A stretch of DNA of 64,000 bases from Flavobacterium sp. N1994 (lineage in GTDB: Bacteria; Bacteroidota; Bacteroidia; Flavobacteriales; Flavobacteriaceae), in NCBI RefSeq assembly GCF_025947145.1, contig NZ_CP109999.1:1178001-1242000 (forward strand), written 5' to 3'. Under the pieces are notes generated by a model that ran no database searches, had not been told where the DNA came from, and worked only from the letters and a program-made list of their open reading frames with translations. A program made the position numbers and the translations under genes. This document shows positions 37,267 to 45,589 of this stretch, piece after piece (position 1 is the first letter of the stretch; each line of letters starts with the position of its first letter).

Positions 37267-38613
37267 TTAAGTGTTGATTTCAGAAATAATGGCATTTATA
37301 GCTTCATTTCCTAGCTTTCTGTAGAGCTTATGTTCAAAATCGGTCAAATAGTCTTTCAGATTTTGTTTTTCCAAATGTTGAATTCCAGACACAAAGTTCT
37401 CAGCATCAAAAACGTGTTGATACTCTGAATGCTGTGCTAGTAACTGATGAATTTGCAACGGTAAATCATTGATTTTTAAATACACTGGATAACATCCAAA
37501 TGCTATCGATTCTAAACTTACTGTTGACGAAATACTGACACAATATTTGGCTTGATTCAAACTCTGACTTAGGCTAAAATTTTTATAATCGTGCCAAATG
37601 ACATTCCCAATCGATTGATATACTTGTTTGATGCTTTCTGGAATTTCAAAATCGGGATGGCTTCTGACAATGATTTTATATTTGGGCATTTGTGTGGCAG
37701 TTTTTACAGCAAAATGAATAAAATCAATAACATCCTGCTTAGTGATATGCTCACCAAACTGCTTTTGAACTGCGAATAAAATTACGTTTCCTTTATCAGA
37801 AATAACATTTTTTTGTAATGATGGGTGCCCACAAGAAACAATGTTTAGTTTTGGATTATATACTTTAAAGTTCTCTGCAAAAAAATCGCCCCAAACTAAA
37901 AGCTTATCATAAGGCATATCTCTCCAACCCGGCTTTGTTGCAGTCTTCCCGAAGAATCCCCATTGTAAACAATAAGTTTCAAATTGATGTTCTTTACCTA
38001 ACAAACCTAAAATATGGTGTGCTTCTAAATCACCTTCAATTAGAATACCTTTTTTGTTTTTTAACAATGGTAAAAATCCATTAGCTCGGTCAATCAAGCT
38101 TGTAAAGCTGTGATATTCCAAATACCCTTTTTTCCAAAAAGCAGGAAATGCGGTCTTAGGCAAATGGGTGTTTTGATTAGAATCGTTTTTATCCCAAAGC
38201 AGAAATGCTACTTTCTGTCCCTTTTGTTCCAATACATCCTGAATAGGTTTGATATACGAAAAGAACTTTTTATTGGTAATTAACACAAAGAAATCAGCTT
38301 TTGATTGCTTTGATTTATGAAATAACTGATGATTCAAATACCTGAAAACATCTTTAATAATAACCACTATTTTTTGACTGTTTTTTTTAGCCAAAAAATA
38401 GCCTTCAAAATAACGTTCTACTAAAAGCTGTAGCTCTTTCTCTGAAACCGCTTCTTCAATGCGATGAATAAACGTTTTACTATTGATAAAAGTGTTGATG
38501 TAAAACTGAATTTCCAACGGAACAACATCAATCTCTTTATAAATACAAACACCCAATTTAGACTGTAATTCGGTATATAATGCATGATAAAATTGTTCTA
38601 TTTTTTCAGTCAT
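37267..38613 (-). CDS. GT-B-like protein with HP motif, possible nonulosonic acid or Kdo-type transferase
   Basis: A 448-residue protein with no confident family assignment. The C-terminal half looks like a GT-B donor domain: SCGHPSLQKN, IIVRSHPDFEIPES and VSISSTVSLESIAFGCYPVYLK. The HP and Ser-Ser/Thr pattern resembles motifs reported for bacterial sialyltransferases (GT38/GT52/GT80) and is also seen in Kdo transferases. LIEGDLEAHH may be the upstream acidic motif, but it does not match exactly. The first 110 residues are helical and otherwise unmatched. The CMP-nonulosonate cassette encoded upstream in the same run makes a transferase of that sugar necessary, so this is a candidate. Confidence 0.5.
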   Translation of the reverse strand: MTEKIEQFYHALYTELQSKLGVCIYKEIDVVPLEIQFYINTFINSKTFIHRIEEAVSEKELQLLVERYFEGYFLAKKNSQKIVVIIKDVFRYLNHQLFHKSKQSKADFFVLITNKKFFSYIKPIQDVLEQKGQKVAFLLWDKNDSNQNTHLPKTAFPAFWKKGYLEYHSFTSLIDRANGFLPLLKNKKGILIEGDLEAHHILGLLGKEHQFETYCLQWGFFGKTATKPGWRDMPYDKLLVWGDFFAENFKVYNPKLNIVSCGHPSLQKNVISDKGNVILFAVQKQFGEHITKQDVIDFIHFAVKTATQMPKYKIIVRSHPDFEIPESIKQVYQSIGNVIWHDYKNFSLSQSLNQAKYCVSISSTVSLESIAFGCYPVYLKINDLPLQIHQLLAQHSEYQHVFDAENFVSGIQHLEKQNLKDYLTDFEHKLYRKLGNEAINAIISEINT

Positions 38614-39632
38614 TATCGGCTGTATTTTACTTTAAAAAGACGGCTGTAATATACTGCCATAAAATGTGCAATAGATTTGTTGTAAGCTATACCATATCTA
38701 AGATAAACTCCGCTACAACCATATAAATCAAGCTTCTTTAAACCTAATTTTTTCAATGCATTAATTATTTTAAAAAAGTCCTTGAAGTTGTTTGATTTTA
38801 AACACGAACTCAAAGGCAAAAAGACAAACTTCGCCGTTACGTGATTTATTAATCCACGTTCTTTACTTTGATTCGGAATGGTTTTAGAAAAATACATTAA
38901 GTCATTTACTGCAAGTAAAAAGCCATCTATAGCTTTTTTAGAAAACAACAACTTCGAATTCGTGGCAGAACCCATTCTAGTGGCTCTTTGATAAAATTTG
39001 GCTGATAAAAATCCAACTCGCTTAGCCACTGTAAACACTTTACCTAAAAACAAACCATCTTCTAAAAAAGGCACATTTTTAGGGTAATTGATTCCATTTT
39101 GATTCAACATTTCCAATCGGTAAAGTACGGCCCAACTCCTGTCAGGATCTTTCATCTCCACACTTCGAGGTGCAAAGTAACCTTCTACTCCGTCAAATAT
39201 AGTATCGTTTTTCGATTCATAATCCGTTTCCCAAACCGAATTTCCTTCAAGGTCAAAGATTTCGTAGGCCAAATACAAAACATCCAAGTTTCGGGATTTA
39301 GCATTTTCATAAACCGATTTCAAAACATTCGGAACCACATAGTCATCAGGGTCAATTGGTAAAATATATTCACCTTGTGCTATAGCAATAGCATTATTCC
39401 GAGCCATTGAAACTCCTTGATTTTCCTGATTAATCAATATAAGATTAGAATATTCCTTTTGCAATTCTTCTACAATCTCACGACAACGATCAGGTGAACC
39501 GTCATTGGTGACAATGATTTCGTATTCTTCCGTTGATAAATCTTGATCCGCCAAACTTCGAATACATTTTTCAATGTAGCCCTCTACTTTGTAGGCTGGA
39601 ATTATGATACTTATTTTTTTGGTATTGAGCAT
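38613..39632 (-). CDS. Glycosyltransferase family 2
   Basis: A 339-residue GT2 enzyme. KISIIIPAYKVEGYIEKCIRSL and IIVTNDGSPDRCREI open the GT-A fold, and YILPIDPDDYV carries the D-x-D metal site. The C-terminal region after about residue 210 (FYQRATRMGS onward) is helical. It shares one base with the downstream HP-motif protein gene. The N-terminal half is a typical inverting GT2; donor and acceptor are unknown. Confidence 0.9.
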   Translation of the reverse strand: MLNTKKISIIIPAYKVEGYIEKCIRSLADQDLSTEEYEIIVTNDGSPDRCREIVEELQKEYSNLILINQENQGVSMARNNAIAIAQGEYILPIDPDDYVVPNVLKSVYENAKSRNLDVLYLAYEIFDLEGNSVWETDYESKNDTIFDGVEGYFAPRSVEMKDPDRSWAVLYRLEMLNQNGINYPKNVPFLEDGLFLGKVFTVAKRVGFLSAKFYQRATRMGSATNSKLLFSKKAIDGFLLAVNDLMYFSKTIPNQSKERGLINHVTAKFVFLPLSSCLKSNNFKDFFKIINALKKLGLKKLDLYGCSGVYLRYGIAYNKSIAHFMAVYYSRLFKVKYSR

Positions 39633-39656
39633 ATAGCAGTATAAGTCCTTTTGAAA

Positions 39657-40226
39657 TTACTCTTTTTTCTCTGCAAGGAATTTTTTCTCAAGCTCGAAAA
39701 TTGTTGTTTTTCGGGGTACTTTAGCTTTTGCTGGAACTCCAACCGCTATAACATGATCTTCAATACTTTTACTTACTAATGAAAATGCGCCTATTGCTGA
39801 ACCTTCTCCAATTGTCACATTAGGTAAAATACAACTTGAAACGCCTATAATAGTATGTTTTTTTATGGTGATATCTCCCGATATAACATTAGTATATTCC
39901 TTAGGTACACAAGGGTTCGTCATTGCACCTCCACTGTAATCATCACTACTTGAGTATAAAGCTACCCTACTGCTCAGTCCACTAAAATCTTCCATAGTAA
40001 TCTTACCGCTTCCTTGCATGGAGCAATAAGCAGCAATATGAATATATTTTCCAATTTGAATTCCTCCCTCACCGGCAGATAATATACAAAAATCATCGAT
40101 TCTGGAATTATCGTCAATACTAATATTACCTGGGTTGTAAAATACGGCTCTATCAGAAATATTTACATTTTTTCCTAAATACTTAAATCCTATTGACAAC
40201 AGTTGCTCTTTGCTTAAAAATCCCAT
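39657..40226 (-). CDS. Left-handed beta-helix acyltransferase
   Basis: A 189-residue hexapeptide acyltransferase. Repeats run from about residue 22 (VNISDRAVFYNPGNISIDDNS) to 170, with the family ending IAVGVPAKAKVPR. It lies one base after a MaoC-like gene and five genes after the CMP-nonulosonate cassette. It probably N- or O-acylates a sugar from an acyl-CoA. The nearby transaminase (40635-41708) suggests N-acylation of a 4-amino sugar. Confidence 0.82.
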   Translation of the reverse strand: MGFLSKEQLLSIGFKYLGKNVNISDRAVFYNPGNISIDDNSRIDDFCILSAGEGGIQIGKYIHIAAYCSMQGSGKITMEDFSGLSSRVALYSSSDDYSGGAMTNPCVPKEYTNVISGDITIKKHTIIGVSSCILPNVTIGEGSAIGAFSLVSKSIEDHVIAVGVPAKAKVPRKTTIFELEKKFLAEKKE

Positions 40227-40227
40227 T

Positions 40228-40629
40228 TTATACTAGTTTTATTACTGCCTTACCTTCAATAACATTTTTCCCGTTTTGGTTTTGGCAAATTGTTTTCAAT
40301 ATTAAAATATTTTTTTCTTCTTTTTTTTCGACAACTTCTACTATGCAATTTATGGTGTCGTCGTGATACACTGGTGCCAAAAAATTTAAATCCTGATAGA
40401 GATAGATTGAGCCCGGTCCCGGCAATTCGTTTGCTATAAGTGCAGAAATCTGCCCTGAAACAAATATACCATGTACAATAGGTTTTTCAAAAAGAGTCTT
40501 CGCAGCAAATTCTTTATCTAAATGAATTGGATTTACGTCTTTTGAAATAGAAGAAAATTGTTCTACTAACGCTGTTGTATAAGTAAAGAAACTGTTGGCT
40601 TTGTCACCTACATTAATTTGTCTTTTCAT
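40228..40629 (-). CDS. MaoC-like hotdog hydratase
   Basis: A 133-residue single-hotdog protein with the MaoC signature: NPIHLDKEFA supplies the catalytic Asp and His, followed by PIVHGIFVSGQIS. MaoC enzymes hydrate enoyl-CoA to 3-hydroxyacyl-CoA. Placed between a transaminase (5-bp gap) and a hexapeptide acyltransferase (1-bp gap), it may provide a 3-hydroxyacyl-CoA for N-acylation of an amino sugar. Hydroxyacylated amino sugars are known in Flavobacterium O-antigens. This role is inferred; a fatty-acid metabolism role is possible. Confidence 0.8.
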   Translation of the reverse strand: MKRQINVGDKANSFFTYTTALVEQFSSISKDVNPIHLDKEFAAKTLFEKPIVHGIFVSGQISALIANELPGPGSIYLYQDLNFLAPVYHDDTINCIVEVVEKKEEKNILILKTICQNQNGKNVIEGKAVIKLV

Positions 40630-40634
40630 AATGC

Positions 40635-41708
40635 TTAAATTGTTCTATTAATAGTAGTTGTTATGAGCTCTAACTCATCATTTGTAAGTCCTTTATATAA
40701 AGGAAGACAAAGAACTCTAGAGGCAACATCTTCTGAAACTGGCATGGATTGACCTTTTGTAAAATCAATTGTATTTAAGGATGGATAAAAATAACGTCTT
40801 GGAAAAATTTCGGAAGTATTCAAAGCTTTTTGGACTTCTAATAATTTTGATTCCGACTCCAATAAAATTGGATAATAGCTGTAATTCCAAGTCGTATTTT
40901 CTCTTATTTTGATTGTTTTTAGTTTAGCAAAATCTAAGTGCTCTGTATAGAAATCAACGACATCTTTTCTGCTTTGAATAATTTCGTCAATATAAGGCAG
41001 CACTGCTAATCCCATAGCCGCACTTAATTCTGAAATTTTTCCATTCACCCCAAGACCATGAAAATCTAACGGTCCATTATGCCCAAAATTATGACTATAA
41101 AACATTTTATGATTAAGTAATTCATCATTACAAAAAAGAGCCCCTCCTTCTCCAGTATGAAACAACTTAGTAGCATGAAAACTACAAGTACTAACATCTC
41201 CATAGTCAAATATCGACTTCCCTTCATAAGTAACACCAAATGCATGTGCTGCATCATAAATCACTTTCAAATTATGTTTTTTAGCAATACTTTCTATAGC
41301 TATAACATGACAAGGATTCCCAAAAACATGAGTGGCTAAAATTGCTGTAGTCTTTGGAGTTATAGCAGCTTCAATTTTAGTTTCGTCAATGGTTAAATAT
41401 TCTGGATGAATATCTACAAAAACTGGAGAACAATTTTCCCAAACAATTGAGGCAGTAGTAGCTACATAACTAAAAGGTGTAGTGATAATTTCACCATTAC
41501 CCCCTAAAATTTTTAATGCAATTTGAATTGGAATGGTTCCGTTATTCATGATAATCACATTGGAAACTTCAAGGTACTTTTTAATCTTTTCTTCTAATTC
41601 TAGAAGTAATGCCCCTCTATTGGTTAACCATTGATTTTTCCATATTCTTTGCAAATGTTGTTCATATTCTTCAAGAGGCGGAAAAAAAGTTTTGGTAACG
41701 TTTATCAT
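40635..41708 (-). CDS. DegT/DnrJ/EryC1 aminotransferase
   Basis: A 357-residue PLP-dependent sugar aminotransferase. VIYDAAHAFGV holds the cofactor Asp, STCSFHATKLFHTGEGGALF the Schiff-base lysine, and PFSYVATTASIVWENCSPVFVD the N-terminal core. This layout resembles WecE/VioA-type 4-aminotransferases. It is followed by MaoC-like and acyltransferase genes, which fits synthesis of an N-acylated 4-amino-4,6-dideoxy sugar. The sequence differs clearly from the PglE- and RffA-like copies, so the substrate probably differs as well. Confidence 0.88.
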   Translation of the reverse strand: MINVTKTFFPPLEEYEQHLQRIWKNQWLTNRGALLLELEEKIKKYLEVSNVIIMNNGTIPIQIALKILGGNGEIITTPFSYVATTASIVWENCSPVFVDIHPEYLTIDETKIEAAITPKTTAILATHVFGNPCHVIAIESIAKKHNLKVIYDAAHAFGVTYEGKSIFDYGDVSTCSFHATKLFHTGEGGALFCNDELLNHKMFYSHNFGHNGPLDFHGLGVNGKISELSAAMGLAVLPYIDEIIQSRKDVVDFYTEHLDFAKLKTIKIRENTTWNYSYYPILLESESKLLEVQKALNTSEIFPRRYFYPSLNTIDFTKGQSMPVSEDVASRVLCLPLYKGLTNDELELITTTINRTI

Positions 41709-41734
41709 TTTCTAGTGTTTAACTGATGAAAAAA

Positions 41735-42670
41735 TTATTTAATTCGCTTAATAATCGCTTGACAATAAAAAAAAGGATTGAGGTATATTGTCATCAATTT
41801 GTATAACTTTTTATTGAAGTTTGTGGCTTTTGTGATTCCCATTTTTTTAAATAGTACAGCCGTGTTGTAAACCCATTTTTCTTCTAAAACCAATAGTTTT
41901 GGTAAATGGGGATGCGCATATTTTTTTCGGATTAAATAACTATTAATTACTGATGGTTTAATTAAAACATCCTGCCCTGAATTATTAGTTGCTTTAGAGT
42001 GCATTCGGTATCCAACCGTTTCTTTATGGAAGTAATACAATTTTTCTCCTGAACCCGTCAATTTCAACCACATGGGATAATCTTCAACCAAACGATTGGA
42101 CTCGTCATAACCTCCAACACTATGAATTGCTTTCTTATTAACAAAAAAAGAAGGAGTATATTGAATTCTATCCGACAACAAAAGCAATTGGTATTGATCA
42201 TTGGCATCGAAAGATTCGTGCATGATATTGTTTGGATACGAACTGGGAATTGATTTTATATAGTTCTTTTCTTCAAAAGTGCCTTTATATAATTTTACTT
42301 GACTGAAAATGACATGGGCATGGGGATTATCCACAACAAATTGCATATTATCTACAATGCAATCTGGCAAAAGAATGTCATCTCCAGCAACCATCATAAG
42401 CCAATCAGAATGACTAGCATTGACACATCGATTGCAATTAGCAGAAACTCCAGTATTATTGGGAACTGTTATGATTTCAATTCTAGAAAAACGTTTTTTT
42501 ACTCGATCTAATTTGACCCATTCTTCTACCAAAGGTATTGTTGCGTCAGTAGAAAAATCATCAGAAATTATCAGCTCTAACTCTTTATAAGTTTGATTAT
42601 AAATGCTTTCTAGAGTTTCTATGATATATTCGGCCGAATTGTATGCCGTTATTGGAACAGATACTAACAT
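41735..42670 (-). CDS. Glycosyltransferase family 2
   Basis: A 311-residue GT2 enzyme. LVSVPITAYNSAEYIIETLESIYNQTY and LIISDDFSTDATI start the fold, and MVAGDDILLPDCI provides the metal-binding acidic pair. The C-terminal 60 residues are basic and hydrophobic. It lies between a transaminase gene (26-bp gap) and the NeuB-fusion gene (6-bp gap). Substrates are unknown. Confidence 0.88.
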   Translation of the reverse strand: MLVSVPITAYNSAEYIIETLESIYNQTYKELELIISDDFSTDATIPLVEEWVKLDRVKKRFSRIEIITVPNNTGVSANCNRCVNASHSDWLMMVAGDDILLPDCIVDNMQFVVDNPHAHVIFSQVKLYKGTFEEKNYIKSIPSSYPNNIMHESFDANDQYQLLLLSDRIQYTPSFFVNKKAIHSVGGYDESNRLVEDYPMWLKLTGSGEKLYYFHKETVGYRMHSKATNNSGQDVLIKPSVINSYLIRKKYAHPHLPKLLVLEEKWVYNTAVLFKKMGITKATNFNKKLYKLMTIYLNPFFYCQAIIKRIK

Positions 42671-42676
42671 AATGGA

Positions 42677-44263
42677 TTAAAAGTGTTTCTCGTTTGGAGT
42701 GTATTTATGATGTTCCTGTTTGTGGATTTTCTTTTCTTTAGAACCGCACATAATACTTGCTTTACGGATATCTTTTACAAATATTTCGAATTGGTTTGTT
42801 GCTAAATCCAAGGCAACTCCATCAAAATGAATCCAATCTAAATCGCCTAGTTTGACGTGTTTTTCAACCATCTTTGCTCCAGCAGCAACAGCCATCATAC
42901 AGCCTAAACTTCCTATGTCGTGGCTACTGTATCCAGCAAATAAATTTGGTAAATCCAAATTATCGTAATGTCTCACAACCGAAATCTGACAAGCTTCTGG
43001 TGGTGCAGGGTAACTTGATGTGCATTGTAACAAGAATAAATTTCTATTAGTACAGAAGTTTTCTAGAACAAAATTTTCGTATTCTTTATCAGTGAAACCT
43101 GTTGATATTACTAAATCACCTTTGAATTCGTCTCCGGCTTTTTTAAGGAAGTTTCGGTGATTGGAAATCGTAGAAGGCAGTTTGATTAAAGGTGGATTGT
43201 ATTTTTCTAAAAATAACAACGAAGGATAGTCAAGAACTGATGAAAACCAGACAATTTCATTTTGCTCACATTCGGTTATCAAAACTTTCATCAAAGCATC
43301 GTCAAGCTCAACACCGTCGCGGTAATCTTTTAATTTGTTTCCGAATGGCGAAATATATTCCGTATTCAATTCATCTTGTGTATAAAAAGTATCTACATCT
43401 CGTTTTTGAATTTTGACCATATCGGCACCAGCATTTTTTGCTAGTTTAATCATTTTTCGAAGTCGATCAATGTCACCTATATGATTGTTGGTCAATTCGG
43501 CCACAACGATGGTGTAATTTTCATAGATAACTTTATCCAAAAGCTTTTGATATTCGGCAACATTGTCAAATGTAGACTGCTTTGCAACAACCGTTTCCTG
43601 TGTTGTCAGTTGATTGAACTCGGCTACCGACAAACTACTAAAGTTAGCATTGCCAACGTGGCGCAACTGAATTCCTAATTTGTCTTTTAGATATTGCTGA
43701 ATGAAAGCGTATTGCGATTTTTGGGTTTTAAAGAGAATTTCTCTGTACAATGCATCATGCTGTGAATTATCGTTGGGTTTGGATTCTTTTTCCAAATCAA
43801 AATCAAATCCAATCAAATATATCGGTAACTGTTTTGCAGATGCCTGATTGATAAGCCAAGCTAATTTTATGGCCGAAAGCAATAAGAAATCGGTTAATTC
43901 AAAACTGTCTTTTTCAAAAAGGGCGGCAATATGCTCAACGCCTTCATTCGTTAACGGATTGTAGTCAGCGTGAATGTATTCTGCGCTATTCGGAAGAACG
44001 GGTTCCAACTTTTGACTTGAAATATATACCTCGTTTTTAAAACCATTTTTCTTTAATGATTCTAAAACTCTTTCAGCATAAAAAATGGTAAAGTGACCGT
44101 TAATCAACAACTCCGAATCGTTGACATTGATAATCAACGACCCCGAAAGCACCTCTTTATTAATTTGCTTTATGCTCTCGCCTTTTCCAACAATAACGAT
44201 GTTATTGAAATCAGTTGGAAATTTTGAAACGATACTTTTCAGCTGGTTGTAAAAATTCTCCAT
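42677..44263 (-). CDS. NeuB-like nonulosonic acid synthase fused to an N-terminal GT42/DUF115-like domain
   Basis: A 528-residue two-domain protein. Residues about 250-510 form a NeuB/SpsE-type synthase barrel: VVAELTNNHIGD, AGADMVKIQKRD, LLQCTSSYPAPPEA, FAGYSSHDIG and KMVEKHVKL. It would condense phosphoenolpyruvate with a mannose- or hexosamine-type sugar to a nine-carbon 2-keto-3-deoxy acid. The usual C-terminal SAF (antifreeze-like) domain is missing; the chain ends soon after the barrel. Residues 1 to about 220 carry VIVGKGESIK, a mononucleotide-binding-like loop, SGSLIINVNDSELL, and LPIYLIGFDFD, which recall the GT42 sialyltransferase and DUF115 families. The start overlaps the phosphatase gene by 53 bp. 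Confidence 0.78.
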   Translation of the reverse strand: MENFYNQLKSIVSKFPTDFNNIVIVGKGESIKQINKEVLSGSLIINVNDSELLINGHFTIFYAERVLESLKKNGFKNEVYISSQKLEPVLPNSAEYIHADYNPLTNEGVEHIAALFEKDSFELTDFLLLSAIKLAWLINQASAKQLPIYLIGFDFDLEKESKPNDNSQHDALYREILFKTQKSQYAFIQQYLKDKLGIQLRHVGNANFSSLSVAEFNQLTTQETVVAKQSTFDNVAEYQKLLDKVIYENYTIVVAELTNNHIGDIDRLRKMIKLAKNAGADMVKIQKRDVDTFYTQDELNTEYISPFGNKLKDYRDGVELDDALMKVLITECEQNEIVWFSSVLDYPSLLFLEKYNPPLIKLPSTISNHRNFLKKAGDEFKGDLVISTGFTDKEYENFVLENFCTNRNLFLLQCTSSYPAPPEACQISVVRHYDNLDLPNLFAGYSSHDIGSLGCMMAVAAGAKMVEKHVKLGDLDWIHFDGVALDLATNQFEIFVKDIRKASIMCGSKEKKIHKQEHHKYTPNEKHF

Positions 44264-44894
44264 TGTATTTATTATTATTTACGGTAACGTCTAATCCTAG
44301 TTTATGCGCCATATTAAGTCCAGGTAAAATATCCCAACAACGGGCACCTTTTGGATTTTGGAACATCTTGTATCTTCCGGTGATTACATTAAACATATTA
44401 TACATGCAACAACCGATGATTCGGTATTCAAAGCCTGATTCTAAATTTAGTAAATCTTCTTTTGTCAATGATGATGAAATGCCATAGATTCTGGAATCAT
44501 ACTTTTCGAAGACCAACGAATCACTTAACAGATACTGATTCAATTCGGGCAAAGCAATTAAAGCTTCTTCGAATTGTGAACCTTTGTAAATACAAACGCC
44601 AACACCCCACTCCATTAAGCCTGAAACGAAATTTTCGGTTCCATCAATCGGGTCAACAACGGCAGTGTATTCGAAGGCATTCAAATCGACTTCTCCATTA
44701 GAATACGTTTCTTCGGTAATGATTTGTACTGAAGAATAAGTGCGGTTGATGTAATCCATGCAAACTTTATCCAATAGCAAATCTCCTTCAGAGACATAGC
44801 TGTCATCTTCTTTCTTTTTCTTGGTATTCCGAAGTTGTAAAACCGTTTCTAATTGGGCTTTAATTTCCGAAATAAGAGGCGTCAATGTACTCAT
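44211..44894 (-). CDS. Inositol monophosphatase-family phosphatase
   Basis: A 227-residue IMPase/CysQ-fold phosphatase with the three metal-binding motifs: IITEETY, VVDPIDGTENFVSG and RCWDILPGL. It lies between neuA and the NeuB-fusion gene and overlaps both (34-53 bp), which indicates tight coupling. If the synthase uses mannose-6-phosphate, the product would be a 9-phosphorylated acid. A dedicated phosphatase would then be needed before CMP activation, and this protein could supply it. The family's usual roles (inositol phosphate, PAP, sugar phosphates) leave other substrates possible. No signal peptide is seen. Confidence 0.85.
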   Translation of the reverse strand: MSTLTPLISEIKAQLETVLQLRNTKKKKEDDSYVSEGDLLLDKVCMDYINRTYSSVQIITEETYSNGEVDLNAFEYTAVVDPIDGTENFVSGLMEWGVGVCIYKGSQFEEALIALPELNQYLLSDSLVFEKYDSRIYGISSSLTKEDLLNLESGFEYRIIGCCMYNMFNVITGRYKMFQNPKGARCWDILPGLNMAHKLGLDVTVNNNKYNGEFLQPAEKYRFKISN

Positions 44895-45582
44895 TTATAA
44901 TAGCGCTGTTATATTTTAAAACATTTTCTACAATTTGGAAATCAAATTCATCATCGATATCCAAACCGCATAATTTATTGGTTACTACCGCTCCTACTTT
45001 TCTGCCTAGGAAATCATCAGTAGTATTTTTTTTGTCGGATCTAAAAACATCGGTACTGAAGACTTTGTATCTATCTCCAAAATCTTGTCTTCTCATCATC
45101 GATTTTCCATTATCATCAAATGAAGGTACTAAAATATCGTTCTCTACTTTGTATAATCTTCCTTCGCTTTCACAAACCGTTCTTGAAGCAGACAATAAAG
45201 AATCATTTTTCAATTGATCAATGCATTTTTGAACATCGGCAAGGCTTCTAAAAACGAATGTTGGTCGGAGCCAAACTAAAATATCGGGTTGTGGAATGTT
45301 ATGTTCTTCAAACTTTTGATACAAATCGACTAAAATATCCTGTTCCATAGCTGTAGAAGAAGCTGCAAAATCAGAGCGTAAAAAAGGAACTTCAGCACCA
45401 TATTGTTTAGCAATAGTTGCATATTCTTCCGAATCAGTAGAACAGAAAACTCGATCAACCCCTAAAGCTTTGGCAAACTGAATGGAATACGACATCAAGG
45501 GTTGCCCACCGATGGGTCTGATGTTTTTATTTTTTACTCCGACTGAACCAGAACGGGCCGGAATTATAGCGTATATTTTCAT
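44860..45582 (-). CDS. neuA: CMP-nonulosonic acid synthetase (NeuA-like)
   Basis: A 240-residue acylneuraminate cytidylyltransferase. IYAIIPARSGSVGVKNKNIRPIGG is the nucleotide-binding loop, FCSTDSEEYATIAKQYGAEVPFLR continues the fold, and GLDIDDEFDFQIVEN is the C-terminal signature. It activates an ulosonic acid as its CMP ester. The overlap with the phosphatase gene and the adjacent NeuB-type gene make a pathway unit. The particular acid (Neu5Ac, KDN, Leg or other) cannot be read directly. Confidence 0.9.
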   Translation of the reverse strand: MKIYAIIPARSGSVGVKNKNIRPIGGQPLMSYSIQFAKALGVDRVFCSTDSEEYATIAKQYGAEVPFLRSDFAASSTAMEQDILVDLYQKFEEHNIPQPDILVWLRPTFVFRSLADVQKCIDQLKNDSLLSASRTVCESEGRLYKVENDILVPSFDDNGKSMMRRQDFGDRYKVFSTDVFRSDKKNTTDDFLGRKVGAVVTNKLCGLDIDDEFDFQIVENVLKYNSAIINEYIDASYFGN

Positions 45583-45589
45583 TTATATT

